Shown piece after piece: positions 55,409 through 64,000 of a stretch of 64,000 nt of DNA. Every line of letters begins with the position of its first letter. Positions within the stretch are counted from its first letter, which is position 1. A model generated the notes under the pieces. The model did no database searches. It was not told where the DNA came from and saw nothing but the letters and a program-made list of their open reading frames with translations. The position numbers were made by a program, and so were the translations under genes. The stretch spans positions 186,001 through 250,000 of the forward strand of contig NZ_AQQP01000001.1 of the NCBI RefSeq assembly GCF_002210165.1, in the 5' to 3' direction. The stretch is from Phaeobacter sp. 22II1-1F12B (GTDB taxonomy: Bacteria; Pseudomonadota; Alphaproteobacteria; Rhodobacterales; Rhodobacteraceae).

Positions 55409-56016
55409 CCCGCAAATTCGTCGAGAAAGAGCTTATCGTCGCAACGCATAACGCCGGCAAACTGGCCGAGATGGTCGATCTGCTCGGACCTTTTGGAATC
55501 ACAGTCCGCGGGGCGGCTGAACTGAACCTCGACGAGCCGGAAGAAACCGAAACTACGTTCATCGGAAACGCACGTATCAAGGCCAAGGCGGCGGTTGAAG
55601 CAACCGGTCTTCCTGCACTGTCAGATGATTCCGGCATTCAGGTTGATGCGCTGGGCGGAGCGCCCGGTGTTTACACCGCAGATTGGGCAGAAACCGGGAA
55701 TGGCCGCGATTTCGTTATGGCAATGGAACGGGTCAATCGAGAACTCGAAGCCAAGAACGAACCGCACCCGCGCACAGCACGTTTTTGTTGCACGCTGGTG
55801 CTTGCATGGCCGGACGGACATGAAGAAATCTTTGAAGGTGTCATGCCCGGTCAGGTCGTGTGGCCCATGCGGGGCAACAACGGCCATGGTTACGATCCGA
55901 TATTTGTCCCGGACGGCCACGACGTGACCTTTGCCGAAATGCCGACAGACCTGAAAAACAGCATCAGCCATCGCGCCGATGCTGTTTCAAAACTCGTAAA
56001 GGGCTGCTTTGTCTGA
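55405..56016 (+). CDS. rdgB: Non-canonical purine NTP pyrophosphatase (dITP/XTP)
   Basis: Hydrolyses dITP, XTP and similar to keep them out of DNA and RNA. It has 203 residues with [12 protein letters not shown] (12-23), [12 protein letters not shown] and [12 protein letters not shown], all family motifs. It is translated by coupling from rph (four-base overlap) and overlaps hemW by eight bases. Confidence 0.96.
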   Translation: MTRKFVEKELIVATHNAGKLAEMVDLLGPFGITVRGAAELNLDEPEETETTFIGNARIKAKAAVEATGLPALSDDSGIQVDALGGAPGVYTADWAETGNGRDFVMAMERVNRELEAKNEPHPRTARFCCTLVLAWPDGHEEIFEGVMPGQVVWPMRGNNGHGYDPIFVPDGHDVTFAEMPTDLKNSISHRADAVSKLVKGCFV

Positions 56017-57163
56017 AGATTGGCGCAACGGGGGCTTTGGCCTTTACATACACTGGCCATTTTGTGAGGCAAAATGCCCCTATTGCGACTTTAACAGCCA
56101 TGTATCCCGCAACATCGTCCATCAGGACTGGCTAGAATCCTATCGTCGCGAAATTGCGCGCGTTGCACAGGAAACACCCGGGCGTGTTCTGAATTCGATA
56201 TACTTCGGTGGCGGGACGCCGAGTTTGATGCTCCCAAGCACGGTCGGAGCGATCATCGCAGATACAGTCAGCTACTGGACACCCGCCAACGACATCGAAA
56301 TCACGCTCGAAGCAAACCCAGGGTCGATCGAGGCGCAAAAGTTTTCGGATTTTCGCAGCGCGGGCGTGAATCGCGTTTCCATGGGCATGCAGGCCATGAA
56401 TGACGTTGATCTTCGGCGCCTTGGCAGGATTCATACCGTCGCCGAGGCCGAGGCCGCATTGGAAATTGCACGAAAGAACTTTGACAGGGTTAGTTTTGAT
56501 CTCATCTACGCGCGGCAGAACCAGTCCCTTTCCGATTGGGAAGATGAACTGAATCTGGCACTAACCCTGGGCACCGATCATCTTTCTCTCTACCAGCTGA
56601 CAATCGAATCTGGCACCGCATTCGGAGATCGTTACAAGGCGGGTAAGCTGAAAGGTCTGCCCAAAGACGATCTGTCTGCCGACATGTACGACTTGACCCA
56701 AGAGATCTGTAACTCTCACGGGTTACCACGATACGAAGTTTCCAACCACGCGCGACCCGGTTTGGAATCCCGGCACAACCTGATCTACTGGAACTACGGC
56801 GATTATATCGGAGTAGGTCCAGGAGCCCATGGGCGGGTAACGCTCGACGGTCAGAAATACGCGACGGAAACATACCGGAATCCGACGGAATGGCTGTCAA
56901 AGGTCGCAGACGGATCAGGCGAAAAGCCCCGGGAAAGCCTTCCGCGAATGGATCAAGCCAACGAATACCTCATGATGGGGCTCAGGGTAAATGATGGCAT
57001 AGATCTTGATCGTGTCGAAGCCCTGAGTGGTGCGCCTGTATCCGTTCCGGCCCGAGATCATTTGGAAGAACTTGGGATGATCAAACAGACCGCGTCAAGA
57101 TTATTCGTTACGAATCAAGGCTTTAACGTATTAAACGCGATCATTTCCGAACTCGCGTTCTGA
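56009..57163 (+). CDS. hemW: HemW-type radical SAM protein (heme chaperone)
   Basis: A 384-residue radical SAM protein with the cluster motif CEAKCPYCDF (24-33; CxxxCxxC) and NSIYFGGGTPSLM. HemW binds heme and delivers it to respiratory enzymes; older annotation calls it an oxygen-independent coproporphyrinogen oxidase, but HemN-specific residues are absent. The start is TTG at 56009 with AAAGGG five bases upstream, inside the 3' end of rdgB. Order rph-rdgB-hemW is classic for alphaproteobacteria. Confidence 0.92.
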   Translation: MSEDWRNGGFGLYIHWPFCEAKCPYCDFNSHVSRNIVHQDWLESYRREIARVAQETPGRVLNSIYFGGGTPSLMLPSTVGAIIADTVSYWTPANDIEITLEANPGSIEAQKFSDFRSAGVNRVSMGMQAMNDVDLRRLGRIHTVAEAEAALEIARKNFDRVSFDLIYARQNQSLSDWEDELNLALTLGTDHLSLYQLTIESGTAFGDRYKAGKLKGLPKDDLSADMYDLTQEICNSHGLPRYEVSNHARPGLESRHNLIYWNYGDYIGVGPGAHGRVTLDGQKYATETYRNPTEWLSKVADGSGEKPRESLPRMDQANEYLMMGLRVNDGIDLDRVEALSGAPVSVPARDHLEELGMIKQTASRLFVTNQGFNVLNAIISELAF

Positions 57164-57195
57164 TACTCATTAAGCCCGGAAATGGCGTAAATTAC

Positions 57196-58101
57196 CTATT
57201 CCCCGCTAAGCATGCGGCACAATGAATCCAGCTGATCCAACGTATCGTATTCGATGGTGATTTTGCCTTTTTCGCTATCCGGAGAATGATCCAGCGACAC
57301 CCGCATGCCTAGGTTTGCGGCCAGATCGCCTTCCAGTGCGCGCGTATCTGCGTCTTTTTCGGTTACTGATCTGCTCGCTTTAGAGCGCTTATTGTCGTTT
57401 TTTCCATCCAGCGATTTTTTGACAAGTGCTTCGGTCGCCCGCACGGACAAACCGCCCTTTACGACCTTACGCGCTAGATCCGATGGATTCTCGGCAGGAA
57501 TAAGTGCGCGGGCATGACCTGCTGACAGGTCTCCCCCCTGCAAAAGATCCTGCACATCCTGTGGTAAGGAAAGCAATCTTAACAGATTGGCGATATGGCT
57601 TCGACTTTTTCCAAGTGCTTCGGCGATCTTTTCCTGGGTATGGCCGAACCGATCCATCAACTGACGATAACCGGCAGCTTCTTCTACCGCGTTCAGATCC
57701 GAACGCTGTACGTTTTCGATGATCGCAACTTCCAGAACCTCGGTATCCGAAAACTCACGGACCAGAACCGGCACCTCATGAAGCTGTGCCCTCTGCGCAG
57801 CTCGCCACCGACGTTCACCGGCCACGATCTCGAATTTACCGCCAGATATCGCCCGAACGATAAGAGGCTGGATAATTCCCTTCTCACGAATTGAATTCGT
57901 AAGGTCGTCAAGCGCTTCTTCGGTGAACACGCGCCGCGGCTGATCCGGATTCGCGACCAGCTTTTCAATGGGAAGCATCTGATCCGCGTGTCTCACGGGG
58001 CTGTCAGTCGCAGTATCTTGTACTTCCGGAGCAGAAACATCCGCCATCAAGGCAGAAAGCCCGCGGCCAAGACCCCTTGGTTTTGCCTTTTTATCCGTCA
58101 C
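57196..58101 (-). CDS. parB: Chromosome partitioning protein ParB (CTPase/clamp)
   Basis: Binds parS sites and spreads as a CTP-dependent clamp to segregate the origin. It has 301 residues; the start is GTG at 58099-58101 with AGGAG six bases upstream. N-terminus KPRGLGRGLSALM, CTP-binding region GERRWRAAQRAQLHEVPV, ENVQRSDLNAVEEA, HTH TQEKIAEALGKSRSHIANLLRLL, then a C-terminal dimerisation part. Two perfect parS sequences lie within a few kb (59488 and 61384). Confidence 0.98.
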   Translation of the reverse strand: MTDKKAKPRGLGRGLSALMADVSAPEVQDTATDSPVRHADQMLPIEKLVANPDQPRRVFTEEALDDLTNSIREKGIIQPLIVRAISGGKFEIVAGERRWRAAQRAQLHEVPVLVREFSDTEVLEVAIIENVQRSDLNAVEEAAGYRQLMDRFGHTQEKIAEALGKSRSHIANLLRLLSLPQDVQDLLQGGDLSAGHARALIPAENPSDLARKVVKGGLSVRATEALVKKSLDGKNDNKRSKASRSVTEKDADTRALEGDLAANLGMRVSLDHSPDSEKGKITIEYDTLDQLDSLCRMLSGE

Positions 58102-58115
58102 TTGCTTCTCCTGCC

Positions 58116-58925
58116 CTACGCGGCTACCGCGCTGTTATTTCTGACTAATTCCGCTGCCAAAGCCCGGTAAGCCTCGGCACCCAACGATTTCGGATCGTAG
58201 CTGAGCACAGGCATCGCGAAAGACGGTGCCTCACTCACGCGCACGTTCCGAGGGATCACCGTCTGGAAGACAAGATCCCCCAGATTATCTCGGGCATCTT
58301 GCTCAACCTGCTGTGAGAGGTTGTTCCGACGATCATACATCGTCAGAACGATGCCCTCGATGCGAAGACCGGGATTGGCGGACTGCCGAATTTCGCGGAT
58401 CGTCAACATCAGTTGTGAAAGGCCTTCGAGTGCAAAGAATTCGCTCTGCAGCGGAACAAGAACCGAATGGGCCGCGACCATCGCATTCACAGTCAAGATG
58501 TTCAAAGACGGCGGACAGTCGATCAATATATAGTCCCAGACATACTGATCCATCGCAACCTGTCGTAGTGCATCGTGCAAAAGAAAACTGCGCTTTTCAT
58601 TTGATATCAGCTCAATGTCGGCGGAGCTCAGGTCCACCGTCGCGGGTACGATGCCAAGGCCCTCCATGCTAGTCGCCTGAATCACGTCGGAAAGCGGCGC
58701 TTCATCGAGCAAGAGGTCATAAGTCGTATACGTACGCTCCGTTGCCTCGATACCAAAGCCAGTAGACGCGTTACCCTGAGGGTCAAGATCAATTACCAGA
58801 ACTCGGTGCCCCTGCTCGACCAGGGCAGCTGCAAGATTGATCGCGGTGGTGGTTTTCCCAACACCGCCTTTTTGGTTGGCAATTGCGATTATCTTGGGAT
58901 CGGTTGATCTGGATATGTCAGACAC
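58116..58925 (-). CDS. parA: Chromosome partitioning ATPase ParA
   Basis: A Walker-type ATPase that forms the gradient along which ParB-parS moves. It has 269 residues with the deviant Walker A NQKGGVGKTTTAINL (17-31) and VLVIDLDPQGNAST. The start is GTG at 58923-58925, AGGA seven bases upstream, inside the rsmG stop region (eight-base overlap), so rsmG-parA-parB is coupled. It is the chromosomal type (no additional N-terminal HTH). Confidence 0.97.
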   Translation of the reverse strand: MSDISRSTDPKIIAIANQKGGVGKTTTAINLAAALVEQGHRVLVIDLDPQGNASTGFGIEATERTYTTYDLLLDEAPLSDVIQATSMEGLGIVPATVDLSSADIELISNEKRSFLLHDALRQVAMDQYVWDYILIDCPPSLNILTVNAMVAAHSVLVPLQSEFFALEGLSQLMLTIREIRQSANPGLRIEGIVLTMYDRRNNLSQQVEQDARDNLGDLVFQTVIPRNVRVSEAPSFAMPVLSYDPKSLGAEAYRALAAELVRNNSAVAA

Positions 58926-59517
58926 GCTGAATTCCTTTTACTCGCAGAATGACAGCCTGGCTGTCCGTAACGCTCTTTATCACATTCATATCAAAGTGCC
59001 ATTCCTGTCGCGCCTCACGGACCTCCTCTTCCCAATTTTTGCCTTTCGGAAAGAGCGCTAATCCTTGTTTCGAAAGATGGAAATCGGCGTAAGACATCAA
59101 TCCATTCAAACTTGTAAGTGCTCGGGCTGAAAGTATATCTGAACCCATAGGTGGCACGTTCTCAATCCGATCATTAATGACCGCGCATTCTATGCCTGTA
59201 GTCCGCACGACCTCTTTCATGAAAACACATTTACGGGTGTCGCTTTCGATCAAAGTGAAACTGGCACGCTTATTTTTCTCGTGACCAATTATGGCACAAA
59301 CCAACCCTGGAAAACCGCCGCCGCTGCCAATATCCGTCCATGTCTCAAAATGTTCAGCTTGCTCATAGATCTGAACGGAATCCACAATATGTCGCGACCA
59401 AAGATCATCCAGACTTTTAGGGGAAACCAGATTGATCTTCGGATTCCACTTACGAAGCAAGGTTGCATATTTTTCCAACCGCTCAAGTGTTTCACGTGAA
59501 ACATTGAGCTCGGTCAC
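58918..59517 (-). CDS. rsmG: 16S rRNA (guanine-527-N7)-methyltransferase
   Basis: Methylates G527 in 16S rRNA. It has 199 residues with [14 protein letters not shown] (around 80-93; SAM loop) and the [12 protein letters not shown] stretch. Start GTG at 59515-59517; its first codons (NVSRET, residues 5-10) are written by the parS palindrome at 59488-59503. The start overlaps the mnmG stop by four bases (GTGA). This part of the window is more AT-rich than the left end. Confidence 0.96.
   Translation of the reverse strand: MTELNVSRETLERLEKYATLLRKWNPKINLVSPKSLDDLWSRHIVDSVQIYEQAEHFETWTDIGSGGGFPGLVCAIIGHEKNKRASFTLIESDTRKCVFMKEVVRTTGIECAVINDRIENVPPMGSDILSARALTSLNGLMSYADFHLSKQGLALFPKGKNWEEEVREARQEWHFDMNVIKSVTDSQAVILRVKGIQRV
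59488..59503. promoter_or_regulatory. parS: parS site 1 inside rsmG
   Basis: TGTTTCACGTGAAACA, a perfect 16-bp palindrome identical to the bacterial ParB-binding parS consensus. It lies in codons 5-10 of rsmG, encoding NVSRET. Nearby parA and parB make a working centromere-like role likely. Confidence 0.92.
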
Positions 59518-61391
59518 GTCGCGGTCGCCTTGCTTTCGGATGCCCGCTTTTTCGCATGGTATAACAAGAGCGTTAAAGCAGACGGCGTCATGCCGTCTAT
59601 CTTTGCAGCCTGAGCCATATTCTCAGGCCTATACCGCTCCAATTTTGTGCGAAGTTCATTCGACAAACCGGGAATTTCGCTAAATCCGAAGCCCTTCGGG
59701 AATTCAACGCGTTCCTCTTTTTGCATCGCATCTATATCACGCTGTTGTCGAGTAATGTAGTTTGCATAAAGCGCATCGCGGGAAAGTTGGAGTTTAACCT
59801 CATCGTCCAGCTCTTCAGAATCTGGAATGAGACAATGAAGGTCAGAGAATTCAACATCCGGGAACGCGAGAATGTCGAGGCCAGAGCGTTTTTTCCCATC
59901 TTGTTTTATCGAGATTCCACAACTCTCGATTTCTTTTGGCGTGAAGGTTGAACCCATCAGCATATCCATTCCGACGGTCAAGCGATCTCGCTTGTCGAGA
60001 AAAACGTCTTTGCGATTGGAGCTGACGCATCCAAGTTCTATACCAAGCGGTGTAAGCCGCTGATCTGCGTTGTCCGCGCGAAGTGAAAGCCGGAACTCAG
60101 CCCTCGAGGTGAACATTCGGTAAGGCTCGCTAACCCCTCTTGTAACAAGATCATCAATCATAACGCCGATATAGCTTTCGGCACGACTGAAATAGAGCGG
60201 AGTCGATCCTCGCGACTCCAGCGCCGCGTTTATCCCGGCCACCAAACCCTGCGCGCCAGCCTCTTCATAGCCCGTCGTACCATTGATCTGACCAGCAAGG
60301 TACAAACCCTGTATCGATTTTAAACTTAAGCTTGCATTGAGCGCTCTCGGATCGACGTAATCGTATTCGATGGCGTATCCAGGTTGGAGAATAACTGCCT
60401 CTTCTAGCCCGACCATAGAATTAATGTACGCCTGCTGAATATCTTCCGGCAGCGAAGTAGAAACCCCGTTTGGATATACCGTCTTGTTAGAAAGGCTTTC
60501 GGGTTCCAGAAAGACTTGGTGCGATTCTTTATCCGCGAACCGAACAATTTTGTCCTCTATAGAAGGGCAGTACCTTGGACCCACACCGTCTATTCGACCG
60601 CCATACATGGCTGATTTTCCGAGATTTTTTGAAATGATCTCGTGAGTTCGGCTGTTTGTATGCGTAATCCCGCAGGAGATCTGACGCGCGACCGGATGTT
60701 TGGACAAAAAAGAGAACATCGTCGGATCATCGTCACCGGGCTGCTGATCAAGAATCGACCAATCAATAGTCGATCCGTCCAGACGTGGCGGGGTTCCAGT
60801 TTTAAGGCGACCTATGAGCAGATCAAAACCGTCGATTTGTTCAGCCAATTTAACTGACGGTGCGTCCCCCATCCGGCCACCCGGAGTGGAAGTTTCACCG
60901 ATATGAATGACGCCCCTTAGGAAAGTTCCTGTTGTCAGGATAACCGACTTGGCGGATATCTCTTGCCCATCGGCCAGCTTGACACCCTCAATCTTATTCC
61001 CGCCCAACAAGAATTCTGCAACTTCACCTTCGACAATGGTCAGGCGTTCTTGATTTTGAAGGTTATCCAGAACGGCTTTGCGGTACAGTTCCCGATCCGC
61101 TTGCGCTCGCGGCCCCTGAACAGCGGGACCTTTTCTGCGATTCAACAGACGAAATTGAATTCCTGCCGCGTCTGCAGCTCGTCCCATAACACCATCAAGC
61201 GCGTCAATTTCACGAACCAGGTGCCCCTTACCAAGTCCTCCAATGGCAGGGTTGCACGACATAACACCAATCTTGTCAATTTTCAGAGTGACGAGAATTG
61301 TATTGGCACCCATCCTGGCAGCAACGGAAGCAGCTTCGGTTCCGGCGTGACCGCCGCCGATAACCACGACATCAGCGTTAAAATGTTTCAC
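59514..61391 (-). CDS. mnmG: tRNA uridine-5-carboxymethylaminomethyl modification enzyme MnmG
   Basis: FAD enzyme that, with MnmE, modifies U34 of some tRNAs. I chose the GTG at 61391 (AGGAG eight bases upstream), giving 625 residues; the GTG at 61400 and an in-frame ATG at 61418 are alternatives. FAD loop [14 protein letters not shown] near the start, then [23 protein letters not shown], and the C-terminal helical domain with SLLLYHAKK-like TLLLYHAKK. The parS site 61384-61399 spans the ribosome-binding spacer and the first codons. Its end overlaps rsmG. Confidence 0.95.
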   Translation of the reverse strand: MKHFNADVVVIGGGHAGTEAASVAARMGANTILVTLKIDKIGVMSCNPAIGGLGKGHLVREIDALDGVMGRAADAAGIQFRLLNRRKGPAVQGPRAQADRELYRKAVLDNLQNQERLTIVEGEVAEFLLGGNKIEGVKLADGQEISAKSVILTTGTFLRGVIHIGETSTPGGRMGDAPSVKLAEQIDGFDLLIGRLKTGTPPRLDGSTIDWSILDQQPGDDDPTMFSFLSKHPVARQISCGITHTNSRTHEIISKNLGKSAMYGGRIDGVGPRYCPSIEDKIVRFADKESHQVFLEPESLSNKTVYPNGVSTSLPEDIQQAYINSMVGLEEAVILQPGYAIEYDYVDPRALNASLSLKSIQGLYLAGQINGTTGYEEAGAQGLVAGINAALESRGSTPLYFSRAESYIGVMIDDLVTRGVSEPYRMFTSRAEFRLSLRADNADQRLTPLGIELGCVSSNRKDVFLDKRDRLTVGMDMLMGSTFTPKEIESCGISIKQDGKKRSGLDILAFPDVEFSDLHCLIPDSEELDDEVKLQLSRDALYANYITRQQRDIDAMQKEERVEFPKGFGFSEIPGLSNELRTKLERYRPENMAQAAKIDGMTPSALTLLLYHAKKRASESKATAT

Positions 61392-61399
61392 GTGAAACA
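61384..61399. promoter_or_regulatory. parS: parS site 2 at the mnmE-mnmG junction
   Basis: A second perfect TGTTTCACGTGAAACA. It covers the start of mnmG (encoding the HVKH residues of the N-terminus) and lies four bases downstream of the mnmE stop codon. It is 1.9 kb from site 1. Confidence 0.92.
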
Positions 61400-61402
61400 C
61401 TC

Positions 61403-62689
61403 CTATTTCCCAAGACAAAAACTGGCGAAAATCTCATCGAGCAAGTCTTCTACACCAATTTTTCCAACCAACATACCTAGAGCTTGCGAGGAATCACGCA
61501 ACTCTTCAGCTACGATATCATAAGTGTCCGGACCGCCGTTCAACAATTCCATCGCGGAAGACAATGAGCTCATCGCTCTGGATATCGCGACGCGATGTCT
61601 TTCCCGGCTCGCCAGTTCAGCTTTAAGCGCTCGACCTTTAAGCGTTGTCGTCAAACGAGAAACAAGAGCATCAACCCCTTCTCCGGATAACCCGGATATC
61701 CCGTTTTCCTTACTAGACGACAAATCAACTTTCGACCTCAGTACGATATCGTCGGGCATGATCTCAATGTCGAAATCTTCGTCCGATTCAACAAGGAAAA
61801 CCCTGACATCCGCCAATCTCGCGCGGTCCTTCGCTCTCGATATTCCTATGTTTTCAACGAAGTCATCTGTTATCCGTAAACCCGCCGTATCCATCAAAGT
61901 GACCGGTAAGCCTTCGAAATCCATGCGAACTTCGATCACGTCACGCGTGGTACCCTCAAACTCAGAGGTTATTGCGGCTTCTCTACCGGCCAGTGCATTG
62001 AGGAGCGTAGATTTCCCAACATTGGGACGTCCAACAATCGCGACCTCGAAACCTTCGCGAATCCGTTCAGCCGTTGAAATCCCTGAACTTACCACCTTGA
62101 GATCATCGTAAACCTTACTGAGCAGTTCGTTAACCTCGGGCGTCACATCAACCGGCACTTCTTCGTCGGAAAAATCAATCGTAGCTTCAAGCAATGCTCC
62201 GGCCCGGATCAGATCCTTCCGCCAGTTTTCAGCCCTCTGACTGAAAACACCGGACATCACTTTTACGGCTTGCGAACGTTGAGCCTCTGTTTCCGCATCG
62301 ATAAGATCAGCGAGACCCTCGACCTGTGCAAGGTCCATCCGGCCATTCATCAAAGCGCGACGTGTAAACTCCCCTGGCTCGGCAAGACGCAGCCCATCGA
62401 GCTTCCCCAGTGCTTCCAGAACTGCCGAAACGACAGCGTTACTCCCATGGACCTGCAATTCCGCAACATTCTCGCCGGTAAAACTCTTCGGTGCCTCGAA
62501 GGTCAGGATAAGCCCCTGATCTAGGATTTCCCCTTCTGCGGTCTTCAAAGACCGGAATGTCATGCCTCTTGGGGGCAATTTACCAACGCACAGAATCTCG
62601 GCAGCGTCTCGGGCTTGAGGACCAGAAACGCGTATCACAGCCACGCCAGCTTTACCCGGCGCGGACGCCAGGGCAAAAATAGTATCCAT
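61403..62689 (-). CDS. mnmE: tRNA modification GTPase MnmE
   Basis: Works with MnmG at tRNA wobble uridine. It has 428 residues: tetrahydrofolate-binding N-terminal domain, helical domain interrupted by a G domain with [14 protein letters not shown] (about 216-229), LMDTAGLR and a C-terminal CLGK motif (needed for activity; here FCLGK at the very end). The TAG stop is followed at once by the mnmG ribosome-binding site. Confidence 0.97.
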   Translation of the reverse strand: MDTIFALASAPGKAGVAVIRVSGPQARDAAEILCVGKLPPRGMTFRSLKTAEGEILDQGLILTFEAPKSFTGENVAELQVHGSNAVVSAVLEALGKLDGLRLAEPGEFTRRALMNGRMDLAQVEGLADLIDAETEAQRSQAVKVMSGVFSQRAENWRKDLIRAGALLEATIDFSDEEVPVDVTPEVNELLSKVYDDLKVVSSGISTAERIREGFEVAIVGRPNVGKSTLLNALAGREAAITSEFEGTTRDVIEVRMDFEGLPVTLMDTAGLRITDDFVENIGISRAKDRARLADVRVFLVESDEDFDIEIMPDDIVLRSKVDLSSSKENGISGLSGEGVDALVSRLTTTLKGRALKAELASRERHRVAISRAMSSLSSAMELLNGGPDTYDIVAEELRDSSQALGMLVGKIGVEDLLDEIFASFCLGK

Positions 62690-62715
62690 GACGATCTCCG
62701 AGTATCCGACCAGCG

Positions 62716-63987
62716 TCAGGTATTCATTGAATCAAAGAAGTCACTGTTGGTCTTTGTCTGCTTCAGCTTCGAAATCAGGAACTCGATAGCATCGGTCGTA
62801 CCCATCGGGTTAAGAATACGGCGAAGCACAAAAGTCTTCTGAAGATCGATTTTATCGACCAGAAGATCTTCTTTACGCGTACCGGACTTAAGGATGTCGA
62901 TCGCCGGGAACACGCGCTTGTCTGCGATCTTGCGATCCAGCACGAGTTCCGAGTTACCCGTACCCTTGAATTCTTCGAAGATGACTTCGTCCATACGGCT
63001 ACCGGTGTCGATCAGCGCCGTAGCGATGATGGTCAGCGAACCACCCTCTTCGATATTCCGGGCCGCACCAAAGAACCGCTTCGGACGTTGCAGAGCGTTT
63101 GCGTCTACACCGCCTGTCAGAACCTTACCCGACGATGGAACAACAGTGTTAAACGCCCTACCAAGCCTTGTTATGGAGTCGAGAAGAATAACAACATCTC
63201 GTTTATGTTCTACAAGACGTTTGGCCTTTTCGATAACCATTTCGCTGACTGCAACGTGTCGTGTCGCGGGTTCGTCGAAGGTCGACGAAACGACTTCCCC
63301 TTTGACCGACCGCTGCATATCCGTCACCTCTTCGGGACGTTCATCAATCAGCAGAACGATCAGGTAGCATTCCGGATGGTTCTTTTCGATTGAGTTCGCG
63401 ATGTTCTGCAGGATTACCGTTTTACCAGTCCGCGGAGGCGCAACGATCAAAGAACGCTGGCCCTTACCGATCGGCGCAACAAGATCGATGATCCGCGCCG
63501 TACGGTCTTTCACGGTCGGGTCGTCAAGTTCCATGTTCAGCCGCTCATCCGGGTACAGCGGCGTCAGGTTATCGAACGCAATCTTGTGTTTTGCCCGTTC
63601 CGGATCTTCGAAATTGATCTGGGTAACGTTAGTCAGGGCAAAATAGCGTTCGTTGTCGTCCGGCGCCTTGATGACACCGTAAATCGTGTCACCTGTTCTC
63701 AGCGAATACTGGCGGATCATGTCAGGCGACACATAGATATCATCCGGACCAGGCAGATAGTTCGCCTCCGGCGATCTCAGAAACCCGAACCCATCCTGAA
63801 GCACCTCGAGAACGCCATCACCGGAGATTTCCCAACCCTCATCCGCGCGCTCGCGCAGAATCTGGAACATCATCTCGCCCTTACGCATCGTTGACGCGTT
63901 TTCGATCTCCAGCTCTTCAGCCATGGCAAGAAGGTCCTTGGGACTTTTTGCCTTTAGATCAGCGAGGTTGAGGGATTCTAATGTCAT
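62716..63987 (-). CDS. rho: Transcription termination factor Rho
   Basis: Hexameric RNA helicase ending many transcripts. The 423-residue protein has the RNA-binding cold-shock-like domain (with [22 protein letters not shown] around 68-90), Walker [13 protein letters not shown] (about 183-194), [12 protein letters not shown], the Q loop and the R loop [20 protein letters not shown]. It is the first gene of the rho-mnmE-mnmG-rsmG-parA-parB run in this window; the part before it lies beyond the right edge. The mnmE ATG is 26 bases downstream. Confidence 0.98.
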   Translation of the reverse strand: MTLESLNLADLKAKSPKDLLAMAEELEIENASTMRKGEMMFQILRERADEGWEISGDGVLEVLQDGFGFLRSPEANYLPGPDDIYVSPDMIRQYSLRTGDTIYGVIKAPDDNERYFALTNVTQINFEDPERAKHKIAFDNLTPLYPDERLNMELDDPTVKDRTARIIDLVAPIGKGQRSLIVAPPRTGKTVILQNIANSIEKNHPECYLIVLLIDERPEEVTDMQRSVKGEVVSSTFDEPATRHVAVSEMVIEKAKRLVEHKRDVVILLDSITRLGRAFNTVVPSSGKVLTGGVDANALQRPKRFFGAARNIEEGGSLTIIATALIDTGSRMDEVIFEEFKGTGNSELVLDRKIADKRVFPAIDILKSGTRKEDLLVDKIDLQKTFVLRRILNPMGTTDAIEFLISKLKQTKTNSDFFDSMNT

Positions 63988-64000
63988 GGTTCAAGCCTTT

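Overview
The window looks like a chromosomal segment of a marine Rhodobacterales (Roseobacter-group) alphaproteobacterium. This rests on gene order and family content: secA-argJ-mutT, infB-ylxR/L7Ae-nusA-rimP, grpE-hrcA-rph-rdgB-hemW and parB-parA-rsmG-mnmG-mnmE-rho, a malic enzyme fused to a phosphotransacetylase domain, and an NDUFAF5-type methyltransferase beside comF. It is almost entirely core genome. I see no insertion sequence, prophage, CRISPR array, tRNA or rRNA, and no gene-free stretch over 300 bases.

Left end (1-6100): a surface-polysaccharide neighbourhood on the minus strand (glycosyltransferase cut by the window edge, galE, galU, kdsB, cysQ), then a divergent ABC-2 export permease and alkB. 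6100-10400: dnaK-dnaJ with a stem-loop between them and an intrinsic terminator after dnaJ, then radC. 10400-18460: a phosphate-binding-like/OmpA fusion, an unknown exported protein, secA, and divergently a periplasmic PPIase, argJ and mutT. 18600-24230: a 44-residue unknown ORF, a bidirectional terminator, and the rimP-nusA-ylxR/L7Ae-infB operon.

24370-32700: a short solute-binding protein, proline iminopeptidase, ubiG, a degenerate cation antiporter, marR, nitrilase, grxC, comF, an NDUFAF5-like methyltransferase, hemH and a tiny exported membrane protein. 32800-34620: two L,D-transpeptidases flanking a CAP-domain lipoprotein. 34700-43100: rRNA/tRNA uracil methyltransferase, a heterodimeric ABC exporter, CCA-adding enzyme, CoA-type Nudix, Hsp33 and a second Nudix. 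43100-50150: receiver-PP2C phosphatase with a divergent Hpt protein, argG, a sulfotransferase-like protein, exported msrA and maeB. 50280-57160: mutS, grpE-hrcA, rph-rdgB-hemW.

57200-64000: the chromosome segregation/origin-proximal cluster parB, parA, rsmG, mnmG, mnmE, rho. Two perfect copies of the 16-bp parS palindrome lie in it, one inside the first codons of rsmG and one at the start of mnmG. The replication origin is probably not far off the right edge.

I found no convincing wholly new multi-gene system. The best leads are the protein-coding parS sites, the 44-residue ORF before infB, the antiporter that has lost its first catalytic repeat, mutually exclusive hairpins after argG, the L,D-transpeptidase/CAP cluster, and the phosphatase/Hpt pair.
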